From positions 186,001 through 250,000 of the forward strand of contig JADJLN010000019.1 in the NCBI GenBank assembly GCA_016710115.1: a stretch of DNA of 64,000 nucleotides. Direction: 5' to 3'. The position numbers and the translations under genes are program-made. Each line of letters starts with the position of its first letter. The first letter of the stretch is position 1. Of this stretch, positions 1 to 11,011 are shown one piece after another. Below the pieces are notes generated by a model. The model saw only the letters and a program-made list of their open reading frames with translations. It was not told the origin of the DNA and made no database searches. This stretch comes from Saprospiraceae bacterium. Lineage in GTDB: Bacteria; Bacteroidota; Bacteroidia; Chitinophagales; Saprospiraceae.

Positions 1-183
1 CGGGAAACAAAAAGATGTACACATAGATCGCCACGGAGACAATGCCGAACGGCAGCGATCACCTTTCCCGGGTGAGGAGCCAGACATGGATCAGCCCGGT
101 AAGGGTAGCGATCAGTTCGAGTGGTTGCACGGTTCGAAAATAACGGTTACCGGAAAATTCAACTTCAAGAGAGTCCTCTCATG
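1..183 (-). CDS. PnuC-like nicotinamide riboside transporter, N-terminal fragment
   Basis: Read on the minus strand, positions ~150 to 1 encode a segment resembling the first membrane helices of PnuC-type vitamin transporters: LELIATLTGLIHVWLLTRE, then LPFGIVSVAIYVYIF. The two parts are joined by an in-frame stop (around position 65), where a W codon would normally follow 'TREN/KV', so one indel is likely. The gene runs off the left edge of the window. The 5' end is unclear: ATG near 183 is the nearest candidate and needs a further shift. In this family the protein imports nicotinamide riboside or related B vitamins across the inner membrane. The assignment rests on short motif resemblance only. 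It could be another small membrane protein. Confidence 0.5.
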
Positions 184-235
184 CGCCGGATATATTCATG
201 CATCTCTATATTGGGCCACAAGTCTCTAAAACGCT

Positions 236-597
236 TTTTATCAAAAAAATTTAACGTTTTTTTTAAAAAAAAAAAATTTTTTTTTTTTTTATTACCCTTC
301 CCTCTTTTTTTTTCATCCCCCCCCCGGGCCGGCCCCCCCCCCCCCGCCCCGGCCCCCCCCCCCAAACACGGCCTGGTTTTTTGGTTGGGGGCCCACCCAC
401 CGGGGGAACCCCCCCCTTTTTTTGGGGGGCGTTGGGTTTGTGGGGGGAAAAAAAGGGAAAAGGGGGGGGGGGGGGAGGAATGTGTCCCCCCCCAAGAGGG
501 GGGGGGGGGGGGGGGGGGGGGGGGGTTTTTTGAGATTTTAAAAGAGAGGGAGTTGGTTTGAAAGGGGAGAGAGGGGAAGGAAAAAAAAAAAACTTTG
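236..597. other. Homopolymer-dominated low-complexity block, probable artefact
   Basis: The stretch consists almost entirely of long runs of T, A, C and G, including a G-run of over 25 bases near 500-525. Open frames here give only poly-Pro, poly-Gly, poly-Phe and poly-Lys. No gene is supported. It looks like low-quality sequence or a bad join rather than real DNA, so linkage between the pnuC-like fragment and the next gene is not secure. The 598-765 stretch holds nothing recognisable. Confidence 0.75.
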
Positions 598-765
598 GGC
601 GCGCCGGGTCTTTGGGGCCTCAGCCTTCGGTCGATGATAAAAAAAGAATAGTCATTTGGAAAACCAGACAGTCCATTGACCGCTCACACACGAATCCGGT
701 GCTGTTGACCGTTGAGTGCCGAAAGCCGCTGTAGATTTGACAGTAGCCCATAACCAGATAAACGA

Positions 766-2356
766 ATGAACATGCGTACCCTCTTCTTTCTGATGACCTT
801 CATGACCAGCGGACTGTTGGTAGCAAATGATCCTGTTACCGTTTCTTCATCCATACGGGATGTCAAAGTCTACCGTTCCGGGGCGACCGTAACCCGGACT
901 GCAAGAGTCACCGTGCCGGCTGGTCCAGTAGAGCTCCAGTTTCCTGCCCTGTCTCCCTACATCGACGACAACAGCCTGCAAGCCCGGATCAGCAAGGGAT
1001 TTACCATTCTCAGTGTGACCTCGACACGGGAGTTTCTGGCCGAGGTACCTATGCCGGAGGCATACAACAAACTACAGCTCCGGATCGATCAGCTGGAGGC
1101 CAGTCAGAAGGCCGACCAAAGCCGGTCTGGAAGTGCTCAACGAGGAAGAATCTCTGTTGCTGACCAATAAGAAAGTCGAGGGCGAACAATCCGGTCTGGA
1201 TGTGGTGGCTCTTCAGAAAATGGCCGACTATTTCCGGACACGGCTCAAGGCGATTAAAACAGAAAAGATCACCGTCAGCAACCAGTTGGTGGAAGCAAAG
1301 AAGGAGATCGACAAACTTAAAAAGCAGCAGGCGGAATTGCGTCAGCGTCTTCGTCCGGACAATGCCCGGACGGTCGTGATCCGATTGACATCTTCTGCCG
1401 GTGGACAAGCCGATCTGGAGCTGACCTATCTGGCCACCAATGCCAATTGGAACAGTACATTCGATATCCGGGTGGAAGAGATCAACAAACCACTGGCTAT
1501 CGATTACAAAGGGGAAGTGTACAATGGCACTGGGGAAGACTGGTTGGGTGTGGATCTGACCCTGTCCACCGGTGATCCTTCCCGGAACAATACCATCCCC
1601 GTGCTTTATCCTGGTGGGTCAATTTTCAACAGCCACCGATGGCGTATCAGGCCATGGAAATGGATGCAGCCAACGTGCGTGGCCAGCGCGAAAAAAATAG
1701 CCGTACCCATGATGGCGGATGGTATCGCTCTTGGACAGAGCTCGGAAAACCTGACTCACCACCGAATTTGCCCTCACCGAAACCTTTGACATCCCGGCAG
1801 ATGGCAAGCCTTACACGGTCCTGCTGGAGAAAAAACCACCGATGCCGACTATCTGTACATCGTTGCCCCCAAGCGCAATGCCCTGGCCTTTCTGACGGCA
1901 ACCGTGCAGAATTTCGAAGAGCTGAACCTCTCCAGCGGCAAAGCCAATATCTATTATGGACAGACCTATATCGGGGAGACGTATCTCAACACACACCAGG
2001 CGGGCGACAGCCTTCAGGTGTCACTCGGTGCTGATATCGGGATCGCTATCCAGCGCGACAAGGTGAAGGACAAGAGTGCCAAGAACTTCTTTGGCAATAA
2101 GGTGGAAGAGACCTTCACCCGGGTGATCAAGGTAAAAATAACAAGTCAGGCCAGGGTGAACATCCGGCTTCAGGACCAGATCCCGGTGAGCCGGGATAAG
2201 GAGATCGAGGTGAAAAGCGAGATCGACAATGCCGGGAAACTGGATGAAGAGTCTGGCATCATCACCTGGAATCTCGATCTGTCGCCCGGCCAGAACCAGG
2301 AGTTGCGCTTTACCTACAAGGTGAAGTATCCGAAGGGAAGGGAGATCGGACTTTGA
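766..2356 (+). CDS. DUF4139 / mucoidy inhibitor MuiA-like protein, frameshifted
   Basis: Three frames join into one protein of about 530 residues. It has an N-terminal signal-like segment (MNMRTLFFLMTFMTSGLLVA), then the family's N-terminal beta domain (VKVYRSGATVTRTA). A coiled coil around 1200-1360 (QLVEAKKEIDKLKKQQAEL) follows, then the DUF4139 beta-rich domain (DWLGVDLTLSTGDPS, and LDLSPGQNQELRFTYKVKYP at the end). Frameshifts lie near 1140, 1620, 1750 and 1835. Reading across them restores continuous family sequence, which favours sequencing indels over decay. The family is exported or periplasmic. The name comes from a mucoidy-inhibiting plasmid gene, but the molecular role is unknown. 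Confidence 0.8.
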
Positions 2357-2510
2357 AATAAAGGCGGAAATCGGAAATCGGAAGGCGGAAGTATTTTGAG
2401 TAGTTAGGGCACGTTGAACCTTAAACTGGCCTGCCGTAAGGCAGTGCCTTGAACCTTGAACGGCCAAATGTTTAGGACAACCCTGTATCTTGTTGCCAAG
2501 TCCTCCGGTC

Positions 2511-3078
2511 ATGCCTGAACACATTATCAAATCAGCGTTTCACCCTTTCCGGAGCTGGAAACAGAGCGGTTGCTGCTGACCCGGATGGATCTTCGATTCC
2601 TGGAGGAGAAGTTCATCCAGCGGACCAACAAGGAGGTGATGAAGTATATCGATCGGCCCTTGCCTGCCGTCGTTGATGAAGTGAAGGAAAAAATTGAGGA
2701 AGGGATGGCCAGTATGGATGCTGGTAGGGCCTTATTGTGGGCGATCATCAGGAAAGAGGATAAGCAATACCTAGGTGATGTGGGGTATTGGCGAATTGAT
2801 GAGGAGCATGGGTTTGGTGAGATCGGCTATTCGCTTCATCCAGATCACTGGAGGAAGGGGTATATGAGTGAGGCATTTTCAGTCTTGCTCCCTTATGCAT
2901 TTCAAAAATGGGGCTGCATCGCATTGAGGCCAACGTCAATGTAGACAATGTGGCCTCCTCCACTTTATTGATGCGAGCCGGGTTTCAGAAAGAGGCACAT
3001 TTTCGGGAGAATTACTATTACAACGGGCAGTTTCTGGACAGCCATATTTACGGGTTGTTGGAGAAGGACCTGATTTGA
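2511..3078 (+). CDS. GNAT family N-acetyltransferase (RimJ/RimL type), frameshifted
   Basis: The protein opens with the usual family start FPELETERLLL. It continues through the central strand (YLGDVGYWRIDEEHGFGEIGYSL) and the acetyl-CoA-binding region (RKGYMSEAF), then shifts frame near 2915. After the shift come HRIEANVNVDN and STLLMRAGFQKEAHFRENYYYNGQ, the classical C-terminal GNAT motif. The ATG at 2511 is out of frame with FPELETER, so another one-base indel near 2540 is likely. Members acetylate protein N-termini or small amines using acetyl-CoA in the cytoplasm; the substrate cannot be told. Total about 189 residues, normal for the family. Confidence 0.82.
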
Positions 3079-3329
3079 AAGTCGGAAGTCGGAAGTGCGA
3101 AATCGGAATATTCATAACAGCTGCTTCAGCTGCAGCACCCGGTCAGCTGATGATGTGGAACTGGAAATATCAGTCTAAACTCTGGAAATCAAGTTGCTGG
3201 GGTACTTGAAGTCGAAGTAAGTCGAAAGTCCTGAGTGACTTGGGGACGTAGAAGCGGAGTGAGGGCTGATTCACGAAGTCGAATTGCAGGCTAGAACTTA
3301 GTGATGATGAACCCTGTTTTCAATCTGAT

Positions 3330-4207
3330 ATGAAGAGACGACCCTTCATCCAAACCCTGCTGACAGCCATGGCGACCCTCCCGCTGACCCGATTCCATCA
3401 ATTGACGCAACACCTTCAGCAGGACGACCATCTGATGCCCACCCTGTTCATCGGGCATGGTTCGCCGATGAACGGGATAGAGGACAATGACTTCTCAAAA
3501 AACTGGTCTGCCCTGGGTAAAACAATTCCCCAGCCCAAAGCCGTACTGTGTGTCTCCGCCCACTGGCTGACAAAAGGGACAGCGGTTACCGCCATGGAAG
3601 TCCCCCGGACCATCCATGATTTTGGCGGTTTTCCCAAGGCCCTGTTTGATGTGCAATACCCCGCTCCCGGTTATCCGGAACTGGCCCTGGAAACCGCCAG
3701 GACGATTCAAAAGACGACCGTCAAACAGGATCATGAATGGGGTCTGGACCATGGTACCGGACGGTGGTCCGGCACATGTACCCGGAGGCGAATATTCCGG
3801 TGCTCCAGCTGAGCATCGATTACCACAAACCCCCGGAATGGCATTATCAACTCGGTCTGGAACGGGCCGCCCTGCGCGGGAAAGGGGTACTCAGCATAGG
3901 CAGCGGGAATATGGTCCACAATCTGGGCATGGTGGCCTGGGACAAACTGAACGAACCGGAGTACGGGTTTGACTGGGCACTGGAATTGAATACAATCTTC
4001 AAGGAACGGATCTCTGAAGAAGACCATCAGGCGTTGGTCCGCTATCCGGATCTGCATCGGGCAGCCAAACTGGCCATCCCCACTCCCGACCATTATTACC
4101 CCCTACTCTATGCATTGGGCACTCGTCTTCCAGGCGAAGAACCTCGTTTTTTCAATGATCGGGCCGTCGGAGGGTCATTGACGATGACGTCGGTTCAGTT
4201 TGGTTAG
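3330..4207 (+). CDS. ygiD: 4,5-DOPA dioxygenase extradiol-like (YgiD/LigB family), frameshifted
   Basis: The product resembles class III extradiol dioxygenases of the YgiD/DODA group: FIGHGSPMN (His43), SAHW (His78), HDFGGFP, DHGTW-like and TPDHYYPLLYALG motifs supply the metal-binding histidines. The family opens the catechol ring of DOPA-like substrates using a divalent metal and O2. A frameshift lies near 3755, inside the DHGTW(S/T)VVRHMYP motif. Joined length is about 290 residues. The N-terminal ~35 residues (MKRRPFIQTLLTAMATLPL) look like a short twin-Arg or signal-type leader not found in E. coli YgiD. The ATG at 3360 region would be an alternative if this is not real. Confidence 0.85.
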
Positions 4208-4319
4208 ATGCAGTTCTCACCATAAGTGCGTGTGGGCGATAAATCACCAAGACCTTCTGCAATAAAGCCATTCAACTTCAGGAGTAGTAAATTCTTCCTT
4301 CCTAACTCCGACTAGAATA

Positions 4320-7195
4320 TTACTCCACCAACACAAATCCTGCCCACTGATACGGATCCAAACCAATATCACGCAGTTCTTTTTGTGCCGCATGAAAGGC
4401 CTCCGGTATAACCATCTTATCTTCTAACCATTTTTATAAAACATGGTCATTAATAAGGATGTTTGTTTGTCCGGCACCTGCCATAGGCTCATAATTAAAT
4501 ACTTTGCACCGGCGATTTTGAATGCGCGTTGCAAGCCGTAGACGCCTTCGTTACCCTGTATCTCACCGAGGCCAGTTTCGCATGCTGAAAGGACGACGAG
4601 TTCTGTATTGGATAGATTCATCTGCGATATTTCATAAGCGGTCAGGATACCATCCTCCCTGCCTTCCAGGGTATGTCTTCCCTGCCAGGCGGCATTGCCG
4701 CCTGCCATGATCAATCCCGATCGGAGCATGGGGTGATCGGAGATTTTAAAGACAGATTCCTGCTCACCGCTTAACCCAGCGCCTTTTACCGTGCTTTTTG
4801 GATCAGGGAAAAAATAACCATGTGTAGCGATATGCAATATTCTCGGAGAAGATGCATTATTTATACCGATATGTTTAAAGGATTCTTCGGTAGCCTCGTA
4901 TCCCTTTTTCAGGCTAGGATTTATCCCTGAAGTCTGCATGATTTTTTCAATGGCATTCACCTCCCGTTCTGTTCCTGCAAGATATTGCCATGTGCCACCT
5001 CTCAGGGTTGAATCAACCGATGCAAAAGTTAGATCACCTCTGGATCGTGACGCCAACAGGGGTTCATTGTTTTGAATGGTGCTGTCTTGTTCAAACTGTA
5101 TTCCACCAAATAAAACGGCATCATTGTTAGCATTTTTTATTTGCGTTGGAATAACTAACTGCCGCGTACTGTTTAAGGTGATCAATTGATATTTATCAGC
5201 TATGGTTTCCATTTCCGATACCGGAATAGCGTCCACATTAATGCGATGCAATAACCCGGAGGGTGAATAATAAATGGTTTTTATCCCGGATAAATAGGCT
5301 TCCAGTGGTTTCCAGATAAGTGCATATAACGAACTTTTTTCTGTCCCCAATTTGACCAATCCGCGGTCAGCCAATGTGTATAATTCGTTGACATAATCTG
5401 CCTTGCGTTCGGTATTAGACGAGACCAAAAGCGCCAACGCTTTTTCTTCAAAAAGTGGGATGACCTTGGGCTGTTCCGATCCGGGGAGGACCAGGAGGGC
5501 GGCATACATGGTACTGTCTGTTTGCTTGGGAAAATTAACTTGAAATTGCACAAATTCAATAGCTGCTTCGGATGGTTTTAAAATAGTTTTTACATCCTCC
5601 CATTTAACCTGACGGATAGCATCCGCATAGCCTGCTGCCGACCTTGCTAGTTCCTTTTCAGCCAGGTTTGCCTTTTCTTCCAGGTCGGCGATACCTTTTC
5701 GCTCGGCGATGGGCTTTGCGTATTCAGTGGCGAGTCGGCGGCGGTATCCTTTGAGGCGGAGATTGATTTCCACGGTTGCAGGTGAAGCTAATAAGGGTGC
5801 GTTCAATCTGGAAGCAGCAGTCAAGAGGAAACCTTTGTAAAACAGGGCATGGTCATAAGCCAGGTTGGGTAGCATGCCGTGTTGTGCTTCAATAGCCTGA
5901 CGCGCCAAGATGTAGGCACTTAATTTATTTCCACTGGCTTGAAAGGTAAGTGTATATTTCGTAAGTTCTTGTTCGGAAAGAAAGGTCGTGGCATTGACCA
6001 TCCTGGTCTGAGAGCGGACAAGTGCTTCTAACAGCAGGGGTTCAGCTTCCAACCATCTGGATTGTCTTTCATACAAATCAGCCAGGCTATTCAGGCTCCC
6101 TGCATAATCGGGATGTTCCTTGCCCAGGACTTTTTCGTCGATGTCTTTCGCTTCGAGAAAGAGCATTTCCGCTTTTTCGTAGTTGCCCATTTCTTTATAG
6201 AGGTTAGCCAGGTTTCCCAGGCTATTGGCATAAACGGGATGCTCTTTCCCGAGCACTTTTTCACGGATGCTCCTGGCTTCGAGGTACAGGGGTTCGGCTT
6301 TTTCGTAGTTGCCCATGTCAGTGTAGAGGATTCCCAGGTTGTTCAGGCTTGCGGCATAATCGGGATGTTCTACACCCAGCACTTTTTTACAGGTAGTTTT
6401 CGCTTCGATGTACAGGGGTTCGGCTTTTTCGTAGTTGCCCTTATTATAGTAGAGGATAGCCAAGTTGTTCAGGCTCGAAGCATAATTAGGATGTTCCTTG
6501 CCCAGGACCTTTTCGTCAATATCTTTCGCTTCGAGGAAGAGCATTTCCGCTTTTTCGTAGTTGCCCATCTCGTTATAAAGGATAGCCAGGTTGTTCAGGT
6601 TATTGGAATATTCGGGATGCTCCTTACCCAGGGCTTTTTCATAGATGTTTTTCGCATCGAGGTATAAGGGTTCGGCTTTTTCGTAATTGCCCAATATCAG
6701 GGAAACGCTAGCCAGGTTGTTCAGGCTTGAGGCATAATCAAGATGTTCCTTGCCAAACACTTTTTCATTGATCGTTTTTGCTTCGAAAAAGAGGGGTTCG
6801 GCTTTTTCGTAGCTACCCACGGTCCAGTAAAGGACTGCCAGGGCATTCAGGTTTGCGGCATAATCGGGATGTTCTTTAATAAGTAATTTTTCGCGGATGG
6901 CTTTGGATTCAAGATACCATTTTTCAGCTTCGAGAAGGTTTCCCTTAACGTCATTCACACAGCCCCGATTAAAAGTGCAAATGCCATACGCGGTTGACTC
7001 GTATCCATGTGTTTCGAGTGCAAGTTTCTCAGCCAGGGCATTGACTTCCAGAGCTTGGTCAAAGTCACTCTTGGCGGTCAGCTCTCGGGAAACCAGGATG
7101 AGGCTATCTACTTGTTTTAACGCAAGGGAATCGACAGTCTGCGCTGAGGCCGATTTTAAACAAGTAAATACCAAACAACACAACAGATATTTCAT
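4320..7195 (-). CDS. TPR-CHAT protease paralogue 1, frameshifted at the C-terminus
   Basis: Starts with a signal peptide (MKYLLCCLVFTCLKSASAQ) and the family N-terminal segment (KQVDSLILVSRELTAKSDFD). About eight TPRs follow, seven of them in strict 42-residue register with the KEHPxYAxSLNNLAxLY / GNYEKAEPLYLEAK consensus. A linker and a CHAT domain come next, with His792 (ILHIATHG) and Cys872 (LSACETGLG), the caspase-like dyad. A one-base loss at about 4432 ends the frame at FYKNG. The next frame supplies WLEDKMVIPEAF and the terminal AGFVLVE, so the true stop is at 4320-4322. Its tail (DPYQWAGFVLVE) differs from the NPYSW or AYNW tails of its sisters. Lies 30 bp from paralogue 2 and is the last gene of the array. 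Substrate unknown. Confidence 0.9.
6080..6870 (-). repeat. 126-bp coding tandem repeats (TPR units) of paralogue 1
   Basis: The DNA repeats with a 126-bp period, matching one 42-residue TPR. The phrase 'ttcggctttttcgtagttgc' recurs at nearly every period between about 6300 and 6700. Neighbouring units are close to identical in nucleotide sequence, unlike the diverged units of most sister genes. Confidence 0.85.
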
Positions 7196-7225
7196 AGCCC
7201 CATATTCTCATTTCCAGTCATCGAT

Positions 7226-10200
7226 TCACTCCACCAGCACAAACCCCGCCCAGGAATACGGATTGAAAAAACGGTCACGCATTTCCAGCTGCGTCTTCCG
7301 AAATGCATCGGGGATGTTCATTTTCTCTTCTAACCAGTTGCGATAAAACGTGGTCATAAATTGCATGGTCTCCCGGTCAGGTACCTGCCAGAGGGACATG
7401 ATCAGGTATTTGACCCCGGCAATTTTGAAGGCGCGCTGCAAACCATATACTCCTTCATTGCCCTGGATATCTCCCAGACCGGTCTCACAGGCAGAAAGGA
7501 CCACCAGTTCGGTGCCGGAAAGGTCAAGCTGACTGATCTCCAATGCGGTCAGAATTCCGTCTTCCATACCCGGTGCAAGAGGTTGGCCGTATTGCCAGGC
7601 ATAGTTCCCGTTTGCAAGAACAAGACCTGAGCGGATCATCGGATCATCTGCTGATTCAAAGGCTGGCTGCTCATTCGGGTGTTCCGAAAAACTGATCGCA
7701 GGGTCGGGGAAGAAAAAACCATGGGTAGCCATGTGCAGAATACGGGTGACTCGCTGGCCCGCCAACTCCTTGAACGACTCCTCGGATGCCAGATCTCCTG
7801 AAAACGTTTTTGTCGTCACACCTTGCTCCGTCATGATCTCGGCAATGGTCTTTGCTTCGCGGGCAGTCCATGTGAGATAGGACCACGTATTCCCTCTGGA
7901 TCCCCGATTCACAGCGACTACATTATCATCACCCCTGGATGTTGGCAAAACCCTGGTTTGGTGTTCGCCAGGCTGTCCGGATCAAATTGATGCCCCGAAG
8001 ATCATGGCCTCTCTCAAGGTGTGATCCTCATGATTATCTGACTGGTTCACCAGGTTGCGGGTACTTCCCAGAAAAACCATCTGGAGTTGATCCGCAAGCA
8101 CGGCATCTTCGGAGACCGGAATTGCCGCCATATTGAGACGATGCGGATACCTGCCGGGGATACATATACCGTTTTGCCCCGGTCGATTTCCTCCATCAGT
8201 GGCTTCCAGATCAGCTCCATTAACGACTTTCGCTCCTTTTCCGTAGGGGCCAACCCTCGATCGGCATAAGCATACAGGTCGTTGACGTAATCTGAACGTC
8301 GATCTGTTTTCACATCCAACAGATCGGCCAATTGACTTTCCTGAAACAAGGTTTTGATTTGGGGAAGTGCCTCCCCCGGTTTCAGGATCAATGCCGCATA
8401 CGTTGTCCCTTCGGCAGGTCCTCCCTGCAGAGGCTGAAGCGTCACGAACTCAATGGCAACCTCTTCCGGTTTCAAAAGGCTTTGGACATCCTCCCATCGC
8501 ACTGTTCCCATCTCAATACCAAGTTTCCCGACGGCTCTGGCCAGATCCTTTTCCAGCTGGTTGGTACTCTCCGTAAGTTGAATGACCAATAGTGAATCAC
8601 GATCAGGCTGGAGCTTGGACATCTCCCTGGCCAGTTGGGTATATTCTTCTTTCAACTGGTCATAGATCACTTTGCTATCCGGATTGTTCAAGGCAGTCTT
8701 GACCATTTTTTGTCGGGCATACAGGAGAAATCCTTTCAGGAAAAGGGTCTCATCGTAGGCAATCCCAGCGAGTTCTGGATTTCCGGTCTGAGAAGCATAT
8801 ACCAACAGCATGTTCTTATGGCTTTGCAACCGGTAGATATAATTCAGGATCTCCGCATCGGACAGATAGAATAACGCCCGTTGGATGGCTTCCTGATCCA
8901 ACCTGGAAATATCCCGAAAGACGGCGACTACCTTCTCTTTGTCAACCTGGAGCATATCCAGTTGTACTCGTTCGATCAAGGCAGACACATAATCCGGATG
9001 ACCTTCTCCTACTGATTCTGCCAGAATGGCGATGGCTTCATTGATGCAGGTATCTGCTGCGACCAGGTTACCCTGGCTTCTCTCCAACCGGCCCAGAGCC
9101 GTCAAAGTCAGTCCGAGATCATAATGGTGTTGTCCCAGCGTTTGCCGACGGATCATCTCCGTTTCACGGAAAGCCGCCCTGGCAGCATCCCATCGCCCTA
9201 ATCGAAAATTTAATGAACCGAAATTGTAAAGGGGTATTGCAAAATCCGGATGGTTTCGTCCCATTTTCCGTTCTATGATCTCCAATCCTTCCCTGACCAG
9301 AGGCTCCGCTTTTTCCGGATCACCCTGATCCTGGTAAAAACTGGACAAATTATTCAGGGCCCGGGCGTAATCGGGATCGTCCTTGCCCTTGGTTTCTGCC
9401 AATCCTTTCAGGTTACGTAGGAAAAAGACCTCTGCTTTTTCCATATTACCGGTATCAAAATAGAAGATGCCCATATTACCAACGGCCCGCACCGTCTTCG
9501 GGTGTTCAGGTCCCAGCACTTTTTCGTAGATCCGAACAGTTTCCAACCAATACTCTTCCGCCTCTGCATAACGTCCAACCTTCCAGTAAAGCAACCCCAG
9601 ATTGCTCATGACGGAAACCGTCTCCGGATCATCCTTCCCCAGGACCTTGATCCGGATATCCAGCAGTTTTCGATAGGCCTCTTCTGATTCGCTGTAATTC
9701 CCTTTTACTCCCAATAAAATGGCTTTCCAATAAAGACTCTTTGCATATTCCGGATTTGAATCATCCACCTGGGGAATGAGAATCCCCAATGCCGTATCCA
9801 CATAGGTCAGTGCCCGGTCATATTGCCCTTTGCGAAAATGCACCTCAACCAACCAGTTCAGATTATCTACTGTTGCCAGGTGGTTCTTCCCATAGATCGC
9901 CCTGCGCATGGCCAGAGAACTGTTCAGATTTAGTTCTCCTTCTTCATATCGCCCGGTGAAACCTGAGTGCGGGCCAGATTAAACAGGTTTCTGGCGATGG
10001 CATGATGCTGCTCACCAAGTGCGCTGCGGTAGATCGCCAGTGACTGAATGTATTTTCTTCCGCTTCGTCATTCTTACTAAGTTGACGCAAGAGCCGGCCA
10101 TGCTGAAAAATGGCCTCACCATAGGCATAGCTCTTGTCGCCTGCCAACTCCAGGGCCCTGGCTTCTGCCTGGGCAATGATATCCAGGCCCTTGCCCGGAT

Positions 10201-10342
10201 CCTGTTGATCCAGCGCCAACTGCACTTTGGCCAGAAGGGTGTCAATCAAGTGAATGGAAACCGTATCCACCTGGGCTAAGAGATGGACAGGTCCAATCAG
10301 GCATAGGATCAGGAAAAGAGAAATCACATTGTGCTTAGCCAT
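7226..10342 (-). CDS. TPR-CHAT protease paralogue 2, frameshifted
   Basis: The most divergent and GC-rich member. The start at 10342 gives a signal peptide (MAKHNVISLFLILCLIGPVHLLAQ); an upstream in-frame start at 10387 only adds hydrophilic residues. About ten TPR-like units follow, with looser consensus (HPKTVRAVGNMGIFYFDTGN and similar). The CHAT domain has ILHMATHG and VVLSACETGLGDIQGNEG, so both dyad residues are present, and it ends in NPYSWAGFVLVE. Frame changes near 10070, 9930 and 8000-8050 split it into three pieces; continuous homology across them argues for sequencing indels. Full length would be about 1039 residues. It is upstream of paralogue 1 by 30 bp, so the two may be cotranscribed. 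Confidence 0.88.
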
Positions 10343-11011
10343 AGGATCAAATGTTGAACGAAGTCCTTGTTCATCCAAGATACTCAACCTCTGTTAATCC
10401 TTTCAGCCCTTGTTCATCGACAGACACACCACATCCCTGAACAGACAATCTTCCGCAAATGAGAACATCGAACTTTTCTCAAGCACACTCTGTGTGACTC
10501 GGTGAAACAAAGTGGTAAAAGGAAGACGAAGAGAGGGCCGGGAACCGGATATTGTTTTTGCCTGCCAGCCGGAGGATGGGTTCCTGCGTTTCTGGTTCCT
10601 AGTTGGTTTCAGGATTGAGGGACGTATTCTCCTCTGTGAAACTCTGTGCTACTCTGTGGTGAATTGGAGACTGTAGAAAGTTGGGACGATGAGACTGTGA
10701 GCGGAGGTATCATTCCAGGATTTCTTAGTTGTTATAACCTCACCCCCCGACCCCCTCTCCACTACGTGTAGGGGGAGCCTTCCCTTTGAAAGTCCTCTTC
10801 TCTGGAAACTCCGTGTTACCTTATTGTGGATGAGAAACTCTGGGAATTGGAGATGTTGCGACTCTGAGAGGAGGTATCATTCCAGGATTTCTTAGTGTAC
10901 TCCTTCCACTTCGGAATACCCTCAAGCACTCTGATAAAAGTTCTATTTCACAATAATTGTGCTCTTAGTGACTTAGTGGTTTTTTCCGCTTTAACACTTC
11001 CGCTTTTAAAA
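10343..11011. other. Intergenic gap with dispersed repeats
   Basis: No gene is supported. From about 10560 the gap is filled with the repeat vocabulary seen between other genes of the array: a ctctgtgaaactctgtg-type stretch (10631-10660), a GC-rich palindrome around ctccactacgtgtag (10755-10775), another ctctg-rich stretch near 10800, and a ~90-bp element at 10891-10979. Confidence 0.7.
10891..10979 (+). repeat. ~90-bp dispersed element, copy 1
   Basis: Begins cttagtg, contains a 'ccacttc(a/g)gaatacc' core and a 'ttctatttcac' segment, and ends cttagtgacttagtgg. The same order occurs in at least eight other places in the window. Confidence 0.8.

Noticed and set aside
121..561. Open frames giving poly-Pro/Gly/Lys/Phe proteins
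   Set aside because: They lie in the homopolymer block and have no natural protein composition.
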